Shown in pieces: positions 46,990 through 59,085 of a DNA stretch of 64,000 bases; the first letter of the stretch is position 1; each line of letters begins with the position of its first letter. The position numbers were made by a program, and so were the translations under genes. The notes below the pieces were generated by a model, which saw nothing but the letters and a program-made list of their open reading frames with translations, did not search any database and was not told the origin of the DNA. Source of the stretch: Lunularia cruciata (lineage: Eukaryota > Streptophyta > Marchantiopsida > Lunulariales > Lunulariaceae); assembly GCA_948567375.1 (NCBI GenBank), contig OX419756.1, positions 73,298,333 through 73,362,332 of the forward strand, written 5' to 3'.

Positions 46990-48790
46990 AGTCCTAAAAG
47001 GCAATCAAGTGAGAGTATTAATAGATCCGAGAGCAATATAGAATTTCTTGTCTTGCTTTGTTGCAATCAGATTGGGGATGGATCTAGAGAGAGATGAGAG
47101 TGAAGAAGTAGAGCTACCTAACGGGCAAATAGAGCAGATTGAATCATTTCCTAGATGGGTAACACTCTCTGTAGGAGAATATTATGAAGTAATTGAGTGG
47201 CAAGTGATACAATTAGCTTGTTATGATGCAATCTTAGGCATGTCATGGATGGAGCATTACAACCCTATGGTAGATTGGAGGAAGAAAGTAGTGAGAACCC
47301 AACAATGGTTGATCATTGGGGTTAAAGAAAAATTACACACGCAAGAAATGCCTCACTATGTCATAGGGACAACAACTATCTATAAGACCGATAGATGTTT
47401 CATGGGTCTAATAAGAGATGTCCAGAGTGCACAACTTGATGGAAAAATTCTTGATAAATTGAAGGATGTGGTAAATGAGTTTCAATATGTCCTCCTTGAT
47501 GATCTACCCTCAGGATTACCACCAAAAAGGAGAGTAGATCATAAAATTGAGACACTCTTGAGGAGGACACCTCCTTGTAAGGCCCCATATCGCCTATCAC
47601 CTCATGATTTGGAGGAGTGTAAGAATCAATTTGAGTATATGTTGTAGAAAGGGTTCATCCAACCTATTGTATCACCATATGGGGCTCCTATCTTGTTTGT
47701 GAAAAAGAAGGATGGTACAATGCGCATGTGCATTGACTATCGGGGTCTCAATCAATGAAGAACAAATACCCCTTCCTTCACATGGATGACCTATTTGATC
47801 AACTTAATGGAGCAAGATACTTCACCAAACTAGATTTGCATAACGGTTACAATCAAATTGAAATTGCAGAGGAGGATGTATACAAAACTGCCTTTCAAAC
47901 CAGGTGTGGCCACTTTGAGTATCTCATGATGCCTTTTGGTCTCACTAATGCACTTGCCACTTTCATGAGTCTAATGAATGATATATTTTGTCCATAGTTA
48001 GATAGTTTGTTATCATCTTTGTGGACGACATCTTAGTATACAATAGCACGGTGATGGAATACAAATAGTATCTATGAGAAGTCCTCCAGATTCTAAGATA
48101 GAATCAATTGTATGCCAAAGTCTCAAAGTGCGAGTTTGGCAAGTTTGAAGTAGACTACTTGGAGCATATAGTAAGTGTAGAGTGTATCCAAGTATTGATA
48201 AATAAAATAGAGGTCATTCAAAAATGGAATGCCCCAAAAGATCATACTCAACTCAAGAGCTTCTTGGGGTTGACGGGATTCTGTCGTCAATTTGTCAAGG
48301 ACTTCTACAAGGTTGCACAACCTTTAATGGCACTACTTGGCAAGGGGAAGAAGTGGACGTGGAGAACCGCACAAGAATTAGCCTTTCAAGAATTGAAAGA
48401 TGCATTACTACATGCAATAATTTTGAAATGGTATGACCCAAAATGTCCAATCAAATTGACTATAGATGCATCAAGCATAACAATAAGAGTAGTCATAAAA
48501 CAAGAGTAATATGATAGATGGCACCCAATTTCATATTTCTCTCAAAGGTTTTTACCAAAAAAATCCAACTATCACACCACCAAATGAGAATAGTTGTCAT
48601 TGTCATTGCAACCAAGCATTGGAAGTACTATCTTGGTGAGAAGGCATTTATAGTGGAGACAAACTACAAACCTCTAGTCTAACTTGAGACACATAAAGTT
48701 CTATCTTATTGACAGATTTGGTGTGCAAAGTGGAGACAAAATTTCAACATGACAATCACATATTTGGAAGGCAAGAAGCAACTTGCAAAT
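46990..48790 (+). pseudogene. Protease, reverse transcriptase and RNase H of B2
   Basis: Protease: VLIDPRAI, stop, NFLSCFVAIRLGM at 47011-47080, with D-P-R where D-[ST]-G is expected, then [70 protein letters not shown], a frame shift, then [20 protein letters not shown] and [18 protein letters not shown], then in another frame VIIFVDDILV (48010-48040), the catalytic Asp pair. Connection and RNase H: frame 48108-48509, FLGLTGFCRQFVKDF, WDPKCP-like and IKLTIDASSITIRVV with the catalytic Asp. Frameshifts at about 47750 and 48005 break it. Confidence 0.9.
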
Positions 48791-48979
48791 GCATTTACTC
48801 AAATGCTAATGGTAAAAAATTTGGTGGTAAAGATCAAGATGAACCCTAAATTTTGGCCAAGGATTCTTACTACTACAAAAACTAACCCATAGATTGTAGT
48901 AGCTCAATTATCCAAAGCCATCACCAGTACCCAAGGACTCACTTTTTTTGATAGTAGGTTATGCATCCCGGATGACAAG

Positions 48980-49900
48980 GACATTAGAACAACCATCATA
49001 GCAAAATATCATGATTCCACCATTATAGGTCATGTTGGAGTAAACAAGACCTCGGATGCAGCCAAATGCCATTACTATTGGCCCAAGATGAGAAACAACG
49101 TGATGGAGTATGTTCAGAGTTTCATACTCAACATCAACAAAATAAAGCTTCTAATCCAGCTCTCGTAGAACTCCTTCAACTCCTTCCAACTCTTACATAA
49201 CATTAGGAATAGGTAAGCATGGATCTAGTTTGAGAATTGCCCAAGACTACCTTAGGGTTTGAATCCATTATAGTCTTTGTAGACCTACTTAGCAAAATGA
49301 TTCATGTGCATCCTACTACCAAGGACGTGACTACTCCATAATTAGCTCAATTGTACTTAGATGCAGTTTTTTCTCACCATGTATTGTCTTGAGTGTTCAT
49401 CATTGATAGGGGTACTCAATTCATTAGTTTGTTTGGAGAAACAATCTATGGTTTCTTTAAGACCAAAATGGCCATGTCCATGACTTATGATCAATAGACC
49501 AATGGACAAATAGAGTGGGCTAATCGCACTATTGAAGACATGCTCTGAGGCTTCACCCTAGGGAGCAAGAAAGGTGAGATACCTTACTCCCATTGAGAGA
49601 ATTGTGTACAAAAATTTAGTGAATGCATCCAACCAAGCCACTCCATTCTTCCTCATGTATGGAGAGCATCCTTTCAAACCTTTGAGCTTGATGAAGACTT
49701 GCTTGATTGATACCGTCAACACATTTGTTCCCAAAATCCAACAAAGGGGTATAGAATGCAAAACACAGGCTATAGATTGCCCAAAATTGAAAAAAAAGTA
49801 TATCAATGCACATTGCCAGCACATGGAGTCCAATGTTGAGGACCAAGTTTGGCTTTCAACAACCAACTTCATGTTAGTTGGCTCTCGCAAGCTATGACCT
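48980..49900 (+). pseudogene. Integrase of B2
   Basis: The HHCC region reads HDSTIIGHVGVNKTSDAAKC near 49010, HYYWPKMRNNVMEYVQS, with the Cys pair decayed. The catalytic core holds MDLV (first Asp) near 49218, SIIVFVDLLSKMIHVHPTTK, IDRGTQFISLF (second Asp) near 49405, and TNGQIEWANRTIEDML (Glu) near 49500-49545. All three catalytic acidic residues remain despite stops. The C-terminal part, NASNQATPFFLMYGEHPFKP, is in frame 49574-49897. Confidence 0.9.
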
Positions 49901-50059
49901 TATTTTATTGGGCCTTTTCCCATCCTTTGTCAAATCAGTGCAATGGCTTATCACCTCAAGCTACCACCACACATGCAGATCCATCCAATCTTCCATGTTT
50001 CTTTACTATGTAGTTATGCACCCTGACCACCCCACTTTTCTTCCATATAAGAAATTTGA

Positions 50060-50270
50060 CCTTGTCCAACACTCAATGATGATACGGAGGAATATGAAAT
50101 TGAATGTATCTTTGAAAAATGCATCCATGGCACTTGCCATCCATGTGTGGAATAACTTGTACATTGGAAGGTAACCACTATATAAGGCAACATGGGAGAC
50201 CACAATCAAATTGAGCAATGCACTGGTGTTAGTGAAATCTTTTGAGTGACAGCTTGACAATGAGGACATT
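50060..50270 (+). pseudogene. Chromodomain of B2
   Basis: The frame reads EEYEIECIFEKCIHG, CVE, stop, LVHWK, and after a one-base loss PLYKATWETTIKLSNALVLV, KSFE. The consensus is that of a chromodomain (EVE.IL..R...YLVxWKGYP...ATWE). Chromodomains of gypsy integrases bind modified histones and direct insertion; that role is from family knowledge. This classifies family B as a chromovirus. Confidence 0.9.
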
Positions 50271-50291
50271 ACGTCTTAAAAGGAGGAGGTT

Positions 50292-50878
50292 TGTAATACC
50301 AATAGCTAGACATATTATCTTTATATGAAAATCAGCTTGGTAATATCTAGAAGGATTTAAGGTATGATGGGCTAGGCAGATCATAAAGGTGTCATCAAAA
50401 GAGTACTTCTACTAATAGGGCAAGAGTCAAAAATATTTTGAAAACGTTAGAGCCAATTTTGGAGGCCTAAATGGATAAATTAGGTCTAAAAAATGTGCAA
50501 ATTCCTCCTCAAGGAAGAAAATGTTGGCCTTCTCTCCAAATTGTTTGTGTCATCAAGAGCTTTTTAATGGTACCTCATCCATGCAATTTTGAGATTCCTA
50601 CAAGAAGATTCATTAAAGATTCCCTTTGGTCAAAGCTTGTTTGACCAAGCAGATAGGACCAGAACCAACATGTCATCCATGCATGCAACTAATCTAAGGG
50701 TAGAGCTCACTGCCATTTCACCAATCCATGTATCTAATCCAATTGTGAAGCTTCCTTTGAAGGAATCATCTTTGCTATATAATAAAGATAAGGTGCTCTT
50801 TTGGGGCATCAGAGTATTGAATGTGAAGCTTTGTATTATTGTATTTCTCTTAAGGTCTCCGCTCCTTAGAAGATTACA
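50292..50878 (+). repeat. 3' LTR of B2 (short subtype)
   Basis: 587 bp, TGTAATACCAATAGCTAGAC to GAAGATTACA, with a single U3 unit. The polypurine tract lies at 50278-50289. The TATA/AATAAA motif gctatataataaagataagg is at about 50774. Immediately after it, ctcttgctttggcaaaggtg resumes family-C sequence exactly where C2 reads ctcttgctccggcaagggtg. This is the original insertion junction. Confidence 0.9.
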
Positions 50879-51429
50879 CTCTTGCTTTGGCAAAGGTGTA
50901 GGCTCTTGGATCCTAGCTCGACAATGCATTAGAGCATTTCGACTTGCACCAACTACTTTCTCTATAGCGATGAGGTTTCACCTAGGTTTTGTCTACCCAT
51001 CTGCATCTTCATTACTCACTTGTGAGTGTGATTCTACACTAGATGCAATAGTGGTCCATATGACATGGTGTCCTTTTGGAAGATAGAGGATAGCTACCCA
51101 TGATGTTATTAAGGACATAGTGTTTGCTATGGCACAAGAGAGTGGATATTTGGCTTGGAGGGAGCATTTGTATGCTTTGCAGATGACACATGTTAGGGCA
51201 GACTTATAATTGGTTTGAGACAATCAAGTGATAGTAGTGGATGTCATGATTATGGACCCTTTGCGTGATATAGTTTCAGAGGGAGTGATTATCCATCTTC
51301 TTGGATGGCCGACAAGTGCAGTAGTAGCTTGCAAGATCCCCAAGTATGGGGACATGCAGCAAAGTCACCTCTTTGTTCCTCTAGCCTTGTAGTTATATGG
51401 AGCAATGGACATGTCATTTATCACTTTGT
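50879..51429 (+). mobile_element. Family C copy C1, second segment (C-terminal coding part)
   Basis: It is collinear with C2 59306-59860. The translated parts include RAFRLAPTTF, LGFVYPSASSLLTCECDSTL and MTWCPFGR. Frames 50589-51086 and 50993-51223 start inside the LTR and are not separate genes. The segment ends at 51429, where element E begins. About 50 bp of C sequence before 50879 are missing compared with C2. Confidence 0.85.
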
Positions 51430-51999
51430 AGTAATCAGCAAGTCATAGTTTGTTCCTACAAAAATACAAGTAAAAAATGGTCAAATATGAAGTAAAATGT
51501 CACAAACATAGAGTGAACATTAGAGTTGTAGAATCCAACATCTAACACATTCAGGCTACAATTTGAACTTCTCCAAACACTCACAAACACACACAGAGGA
51601 TTGATACTTGGAATCAAGTTGAAACAACAAGCATTGAGTTACAACACTTTGCTTTACTTAACTTCAAAATAACAATATTTAATAACAACACCAATGCAAA
51701 TGATTCCTTTAAATAGGCAAAGCACTAAACTACATCCTACAAATCTTCATATGCAAATCATCTTTCTACCACTTCAAACCTCTTCTTTCAATCCCGCAAA
51801 TCCAAAATGATATTGCGCTTCTTCATATCTTTTTTGTCAGATCACAAAGATCGTTGACTAATCCAATCTGATGTATACTTCTACTTTTCCTTCTACACTT
51901 GATGTAACTACAATCACTTCCTCTACTTTGGGTTCACCTACTACTGCTATTTCTAATTTTATTTCTATCTTATCTTTAGGCTAAATTGAATTGAAGTCA

Positions 52000-54900
52000 T
52001 CATTACCCTATCTACCTTCTCCTTCTCTCCTCTAACTTCTTTAGTGCACTCGAGTAACTCACCCAAAGACACCTACACTCCTACCTTTGCTACTTTGTAT
52101 TGGGTTTCTATTTTCACATTACTCCAAAGTTCCTCTGACTATGATCTCACTAAATCTAGTCTGAGAGAAACATTTTCTCTAATCTAACATTTTCTATCTA
52201 CTCTCTCTCTCTCTTAAGTGAATCAACAATTTATTCATATCTATATCCTTCTCTTATCTCTTCCTCGTCTCTTACACTAACAACTTCAATTTGACTTCCT
52301 CCACTCTAACTTTGGACTCAATACTCAACATCACCTTCATCCTTCTGAAAATCTCTCCTATTGGCTCCAATGTCCTCTTTGGAACTATCTTCTCCCAATT
52401 CAGCTCAGCTTCCAACTCATTCTGATATATATTTAATTATCTTCACACTTGGCTTTCAATGCTTCTTTCTCCTCCATCTACTACACAAGTTGAGCTTCCA
52501 TACTCCTAATCAGCTCATACAACCTCTCCTCCTCACAATGTCTATTTGTTAACTCTCATTGCCATGCCTTATCCTTCTCTACTGCCTACTTCAAACTCTC
52601 CAACTCTTGCTCCATCACAACTCTTATTGCTTTCGAATGAACTCCTACTGCTTCTAGGTGTGCATCCTTCAACTCTCCTTTCAATCTCTCAAACAACATC
52701 TTTTTTGCTCTCAATTCTCCCTCTTGATGTTCAATAACATTACCGCGCTTCTCATGACTCTCTTGCAGATTCTCAAAACTTTGCTTCCAAAGTACCGCAT
52801 CAACCCAAAGTACTTTGGCTTCCTCTTCTCCTTGAGTCAACCTCTTTATCAACTTTGACACCTCTACAATCAGGTATTGCACAACCTACTATTCATTCTT
52901 CACCTCCAAATGGGCCTACTTTATCTCCTTCTTCTTCAATTGTAACAATAATGGACAAACAATGTTTGATAGATACTCTACTCCTCTTGATTCTTTTGCT
53001 TCATCATATTCACATTCTTTGGCTTTGGTTGGTACTTCTTTGGCTAGAGCCTTACCCCAAAGTCTTGATCTTTTTACCTTTAATGTGACTTCTTATGAGC
53101 TATCTTCTTCTTCATTTGCTTGGCTTGGTCCTATAGTTGTAGACTACAAATTCTTTGTCGTTCTTGTCCCCTTTGGGAACACCAATATTGGCTCTTCCTC
53201 TAGCTCCTCTAGATTGTCTTCCTTGGGCAAGTCCAAGTACAATCTATCTCCTACTTCCATGAGTTCAATTTGGGTATGGAACTCCTTATCCTCTTCTTTA
53301 GCCTCTCCATCCATTGTTGCTTGACTTTGGGCTCCCCATCACTCTCACTCAACTCTTGACTCTATAGTTTGAGCTCCTCTTTGCTTCTTTAGATTCTTCA
53401 CCTTCACTTTTGGCCTTGCCTTTAGACTTTGCTCCCAATAACTACTCTACCACCACTTTATGCCTCAAGTTTAATCTACTCATCTTGCTTGATTGAAACT
53501 ATGTTCTCAGATCAATTTCTTTTCTTGACGTTGGCCTTGGAATGATTATTGACTCAATTTTTTCTCTTCTTGTCTTGGCAAAGTCCTCATCACCTTCTTG
53601 GATTTGCTTTATATAGTATTGCTCATTGAAATCTGCTTCTCAATATAGGTCCGGATGGAAATACGACACCATCATCTTCTTCTCCTCCAAGATAAGAAGA
53701 TTCAACCCAAGGTACAAATGAGCTATGAATAGAATGAAATAATGTGGTGGTGTCTTTGTCTTCCAATTCTTAATCACTTATCTAGTTTTCAAATGAAAAC
53801 TTGCTCAATTCACTCTCTCTTGCAAACATTTGATGGAAGAAGACTACCTGTTTCTTTGTGACATAGGTGGTACGCTCCCGTTTAAACATCACCATGAGAG
53901 CTCTCACAATACTTCTTCTTATTTTATCTCTATAGCTCTCTACCTTGTACCCATTCTTTGTACAGGCAGCATTGAACAAACCCCCCACTTCTACAATTTA
54001 TTTTAATGCATCACACTTTCTATGGAAGGTGACACTAGATGAATCCCCAACCTCTCTCCTTAGAGTCTCCAATCTGACTTGGTCTAGTGAGAAAGGTTTC
54101 CTCTCTTCCTTTCGGCTTCAGGGCCATCTGTAATGCCAAGGGTTAGCCATATGATCTAGATGTGAAATTTGGTTTGGTAACATCTAGAATGATGTTATAC
54201 ATGATGGTCAAAATAGATCAGATAGAAGTATCACCAAAAGAGTACTTCTACTAATAGGGCAGAAACCGAAATAGACTTGAGAACCTTAGAACCAATAGCT
54301 AGACATATGATTTAAAGGTGAGAATTGGTTTGGTAACATCTGGAAGGATGTTATACATGATGGACTAAACAGATCAGAAAGAGGTATCACCAAAAGAGGA
54401 CTTCTACTAATAGAGTAGGAACCGAAATATGCCTGAAATCTTTGAAGGCAATTTTGGAGGCCTAAACGGATGAATTAGGCCTCGAAAATGTGCAGAATCC
54501 CCCCCCCAACAGAGGAAAGGCTAGCCTTCCCTCCCCCCTGGTTTGTCTTGTCGAGAGCTTTCCAACGGTACCTTACTCATGTGATTCTGAGCTTCCTACA
54601 AGAAGATTCCCTAAAAGATTCCCTCCAATCAAAGCTCGTTTGACCAACCAGATAGGACCTAGACCAGACAGGTCACCCATCCAAGTAAGTAATCCAAGGG
54701 TGGAGCTTGCTGACATGTCACCTATCTGTGTCCCTAATCCTATGGTGGAGCTTCCTTGGAGGAGATCCTCTTTGTCTATATAGTAAAGAGAAGGTGCTCC
54801 CTTGGGGCATCGAATGTTTGAGTGTGCAATCTGTGTTTTCTCTCTTCTCTTGTCCTCGGAGTATTACACCATCCTCACAATTGCTAGCAGCAATTTCTAC

Positions 54901-55500
54901 CATGAACCATGGCAAACTTACATTCTAGTTCTAGGCCAAAAAAGTGATCCAAAGTCTGCTCAAGACTTTGATTTGCACCACAACATCTAGCCTTTGAACT
55001 GCAAGATTCCTCACTGCAAGTGAAGGAACTTGCCTAACACTCATCATTGGCATTGTGTGCTTTCTCACTCTTGGTTTCTTGCAAATCACTCCAACTATTG
55101 AGCTTGCAGGTATGACTTCTTTGGGATAACTCCTAAGAGGCACAGGGTATCAATTATGCACTATAGAATTTGCTCAATAAAATTGCAATTTTATCCTTTT
55201 GCACTTCTTATTCATTCTTTAGTCTATCTTCCCTTGCAACTCACAAATTTTGCACAATTTGATCCTATCACTCTCAAGTTTAAACTCTTCCCAAAGTAGT
55301 TGTTTTCTTTGAATAGTACTTTCTTGATATGCGAGACCCAAAGGAAAGTCTTTACGGGTTCTTCAGATTAGGTTGATCATCCCAATGCAAATTAAACTTA
55401 CTTTGTGTCTACTCCCATAAGTCTGATCTGAATCTTTCTTCCTTTGACCCAAAGTCAACTTCTTTGGGTTCACTGCAATCACATGATTCTTGTTTTCTTT
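52000..55500 (-). pseudogene. Long decayed coding region of element E, coiled-coil, unrecognised
   Basis: Minus-strand order: near 55485 a start reading MAKKENKNHVIAVNPKKLTL, GQRKKDSDQTYGSRHK. Then 55143-54931: PASSIVGVICKKPRVRKHTM and VRQVPSLAVRNLAVQRLDVV. Across the solo LTR, 53988-53782: MGGLFNAACTKNGYKVESYR, RERTTYVTKKQVVFFHQMFA. Then 53324-53100 an acidic stretch (DLPKEDNLEELEEEPILVFP). Then 52882-52586 a heptad-rich coiled coil (KSFE-like, ELRAKKMLFERLKGELKDAH). It looks like one protein of several hundred residues. The family is not recognised; some gag-like proteins have comparable coiled coils. Confidence 0.45.
54129..54868 (+). repeat. Solo family-B LTR with perfect target duplication
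   Basis: 740 bp, TGTAATGCCAAGGGTTAGCC to GGAGTATTACA, long subtype with duplicated U3. It is flanked by ccatc at 54124-54128 and ccatc at 54869-54873, a perfect 5-bp target duplication. This marks insertion of a full element followed by LTR-LTR recombination. It splits the coding region of element E, so it is younger than E. Confidence 0.95.
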
Positions 55501-55581
55501 CTTTGCCATTAGGCTTCAATTTGGCTTAACAATACACTTCTTCTCCAAATCTTGTCAAAAATGAAAAATGTGGGTACCACA

Positions 55582-55930
55582 GCATTTGACACATTTGTTA
55601 AGGAGTGCACAAGAGCTTATCATGTTAAGCGCCAAGGGGTACCACTCTCACTCTCATACTTTGTAGCATATTTTAGACATTGTGTGTCCATTACTCTATA
55701 GAGGGCAGTGGTTGATGCAATCCAGAGGAGAGCAATCATGTTAGTTGATGTTTCTTTGGATGCTCCAGTTGTTTGTAGACCATACTACTTGCATAGCTTA
55801 GATATCTTAGATGTTATAAGAAAATTTCTCATATCAACTCTAGTGGGGCTTAGCCCCATTTTATCTATTTCTTCTCACCCTTGTATGGCTTGATGGGATC
55901 TTCCCATCCTTTGTGTTTCCCTTCATGTTA
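55582..55930 (+). mobile_element. Family C copy C1, third segment (3' end)
   Basis: It is collinear with C2 59843-60160 (shared aaggagtgcacaagagcttatcatgtta, given here only by its first and last parts: aaggagtgcacaag and gcttatcatgtta; also ggcttgatggg.tcttcccatcc). The frame 55708-55893 reads VDAIQRRAIMLVDVSLDAPV and is the C-terminal tail. Homology fades at about 55930. Confidence 0.8.
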
Positions 55931-56654
55931 GAAAAGGGCGGTTGCACTTTTCTATTATGCATAATATCAAGGATTTCTATGATGATGATGGTAGATATGA
56001 TGTATCTACTTTGCTAATGTCTCTTTGAGTCTCATTCATTATAAACATAACCCACAAGAAAGGATTATCATGTGTTACGGGGATAAGACACAAGGGCATT
56101 TTAGGTCTACAAAAAAGAAAATAGAGAAATTTAGGCTACAATACAAACAAGAACAATGGGAAGATCCTATCAAGCATTACAAGGATAGAAACTTGAATAG
56201 GAAACTGGGGCTAAACCCCAACACAATGGACATTCAAGTGAGGAATATCGTTGATATATTTGATAATAAGAACAATTTTTTTAGAAACTAGCTTGAAGTT
56301 CCAGAGATCCTTGTAACTGGCTTTCTAATCTCGTCTAATTTTATGGTGTTGTCCCTAAATCTTTACACTACTACCTCCACTCACATAACAAATTTGTAAG
56401 ATCTGAAATTGAATAAAGTTGAAATAAAATCCTAATGTATTTGTGATATAGAGTCTTATTGATTGCTTGTCATAAATTTCAAAAAGGGATGTATGTAAAT
56501 CTAAGAACCAATGTCTCTCACTATGGAGTTTATTGAGACGATCAAGTTCCGGAGAGTGTGGAGGTAGGAGAGGAGAGGGATCGATGTGAGAGGAAAGATA
56601 TATATTTTTTGAGGGCTCTCTCGTATATAGCACTCAAGTGAATAGTCAATTCTG
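55931..56654. other. Spacer between C1 and C2 with an unrecognised lysine-rich frame
   Basis: The frame 56025-56291 (+) encodes 88 residues: basic, with HFRSTKKKIEKFRLQYKQEQ and GLNPNTMDIQVRNIVDIFDN. No family is recognised. It has no stop interruptions but no other support, so it is left as a possible orphan or chance frame. The remainder is AT-rich. Confidence 0.3.
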
Positions 56655-58194
56655 TTTGTTTTTCAATTTCAATTCCATTGGTACCTAGATTGAAGACTAT
56701 GGAGAATTGAGTAGAAAGTTATAAGGATTTTTAGGTTTTTTAAGGTTTAGAGTGATCATTACACATTGAGAGCAATGGGTTGGGAATCTCATTTCTAATC
56801 TCATAGTTTTCATGATTAAGCTCCATGGGAATTCAGTTTGAAAGTTTTGGGGATAGAAATTGAAAGTTATGAGAGTTTATAATTTTTAGGGTTTGGAGAG
56901 ATTGTATTTTCTTATGTGAGTTGGGATGTGAGGAGTTGTGGTTTTGTAGGTATGGGGAGATATGGTGAGGAGCATCATATGGTACTATTGCTATTCTTGT
57001 GCTAGCCATGGCTATACCTTCCCATGTAGGGCCGCCTAGAGCGGCTCGGGATACACCATGCCCAGTGTGTCACCAACGCTTTACCTTGCAAGGATAAAGA
57101 TCCATGTGGGAAAGATGCACAAGGACTATGATTAGACCACTTGGGATGCCCACGTGAGGAAAGCAACCACATTGATAGCCATGACACTCGGGGTTATACA
57201 CGCTTCTTCTATCCTTTGTTGACCATTCCAAGAATACAGATCGAGTGGTAGGAATGGTTAGCTTCTCAGGCGGTTTACATTTTGGGGTTATTTGAGACTA
57301 GTTTTCCATGTCCATGTCTATTCTATAAGCTACCCCACACACTCCATGATGAGGCTAGACAAGCTTTTTGCCTACCACTTGATAGTTTGGCACATGATCC
57401 CTTGGACAAGTTAGCATGGTTCCTATTTCTCTTACTCCCTTGATGGTATCTTTGTTATGCTAGAGGGGGAAGTGCGGGGCATAGAGAGGTGGCTGTTAGA
57501 TTTCATCGATTCTAAGAGGGGGATTGGATGGCTTTTCAAGAGGATTCTGTTAGGACTACACGTTTTAGGAGATAGGTTTCACCACATGATACCACAGAGT
57601 CTACTTGATTACGACGGTGTAGGACATTAAGTCAAGCAAGAGAGTTTAGTAGAGCAACATGAGTGCTACACCCTTTGTTTATGGCAAGTCCTACTAATGA
57701 GAATATCTCTTCCCAATGCTCACTACATCCTATAGCAATAGAGGGACTACCATTAGAGGTCTTAGATTATTGGCTTGAGTATCCTCTATGTCTTGATGGG
57801 TCACTTTTTGCACAAGCATTCTACACTGCCCCTTGCCTTTCTCAAGAGGCTTGATAGAGATTGCTTTCAAGCAGATGATCCTTCTAGTGGTTTTATCAAG
57901 TTGTTTTAGGTGGCTAGAGTAGTAGCGAGAGGAGGCATTCTTATGTCTGTTAGTCAAGTGTTAGGTGCTTGTTGACTTCTAATGATGGAGAATTCTAACA
58001 CATGGGGCATTAGACCAATTGCTATTGGACAGATCTTTTTACATTTGGTCAGTCATACCATTGTCTTTTAGCATTGTTCTCACTTTTGGCAGCACCTCAG
58101 ACCATATCAATTTGAAGTAGCTACACGTGGAGGATTTGAGGCTATATCTTTAGGCATTAGAGCACTCCTAGTTATCCATCCAGAGTAGGTTGTC

Positions 58195-59085
58195 CTATAG
58201 GTGGATATTGAGAACACTTTTAATAGCATATCATATGCATTTATCTTTAGAGAGCTTAGGGAGGCTGGTGGATCCTTGGCAAGTCTTATTCCTTTTGTGC
58301 TATCTTTTTATGGCTCTCATGCTTCCCTTTTCTACCAACATAGTGGTTCAAAAGTAGGAGTCAACATCTTGGAGTCAATTGTAGGTACATGTTAGGGAGA
58401 TCCTTGAGGGGGACCCTTTTTTGTCATGGCTCACTTTAGAGCTCTCTTATCTACTACTTTGGCCATGTCGGATTGTGTTTGTCCCTCCTTGGCAGATGAT
58501 ACACACATCATGGGCCTTGTAGATCAGATTAGGTAGGCCTTTGACCACTTGACTACCAAGCTACATCTAGTAAGCTTGAGAGTCAAGGTGTCAAAGTGTA
58601 GGGTATGGTCTCCTTTAGGTATTCCTTCCCACTTTGAGCTTCAAAAGGAGTGTATTACATCTATAGATGGACAACGTGTTCTTGGAGTGCCAGTAGGATC
58701 CAAGGATTTTGTCACGCACTTCTTAGATGTTGCTCTTGCAAAGGATTTTCTCCATATTGATGGCCTTCTATTATTAGGAGATCTGTAGGTGTCATTTGGT
58801 ATACTCTCCTCTAGTATTGCTCGTCAACAGTCCTACCTCATTCATATAGTTCCTTCCTCCTCGTACTTCCTATTATGTTTGAGAGCCTTTGATAGGAGGA
58901 TTATAGGAGTCTTTGGTGATATTATTGGACCAGGGAGAGTTTTGCCAATATTGTGTGGAGGGGTTGGCTTGCTATCTATGGAAGAGACTACACTTATAAT
59001 ATTTTTGGGTAGTTGGGCTCTCTCTACACCCCTACTTTCCTCTCATTTTGTGGTTGTTGATAGGCCGGTTTTGGAAACTATGTGA
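58195..59085 (+). pseudogene. Reverse transcriptase of family C (C2)
   Basis: Blocks: VDIENTFNSISYAFIFRELR (motif A, Asp), SLIPFVLSFYGSHASLFY, SIVGTC, stop, GDP, stop, GGPFFVMAHFRALL (motif B), CVCPSLADDTHIMG (motif C, catalytic Asp pair), KLHLVSLRVKVSKC (motif D) and QRVLGVPVGSKDF (motif E). Then LCLRAFDRRIIGVFGDIIGP, LCGGVGLLSMEETT and GSWALSTPLLSSHF. The motif order and the LADD box fit non-LTR retrotransposon RTs. The residues expected at motif B between GTC and GDP are lost to a stop. Confidence 0.85.

Larger units (their letters stand above)
45201..50291 (+). mobile_element. Chromovirus family B, copy B2, internal region
   Basis: Order: primer-binding site, leader, gag with zinc knuckle, protease, RT, RNase H, integrase, chromodomain, polypurine tract aaaaggaggagg at 50278-50289. 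This is the best-preserved element of the window: several frames exceed 100 codons, the longest 199 codons (47048-47647). Stops and single-base frameshifts still break gag and pol. The 3' LTR junction with C1 at 50878/50879 is clean. Homologous copies are B3 and B1. Confidence 0.95.
51430..55581 (-). mobile_element. Unknown element E inserted in C1 (interrupted by a solo LTR)
   Basis: The boundaries come from the split of C1. The flanks tcatttatcactttgt (51414-51429) and gcatttgacacatttgt (55582-55598) are imperfect copies of one target of about 16 bp. Coding-like frames all run on the minus strand from about 55500 to 52000. A target duplication this long fits a LINE-like insertion better than an LTR element, but no RT was found, so a non-autonomous or truncated element, or a captured gene, is possible. 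Confidence 0.6.

Noticed and set aside
50589..51086. 165-codon plus-strand frame
   Set aside because: It runs from the 3' LTR of B2 across the insertion junction into family-C sequence, so it is a chimeric frame and not a gene.
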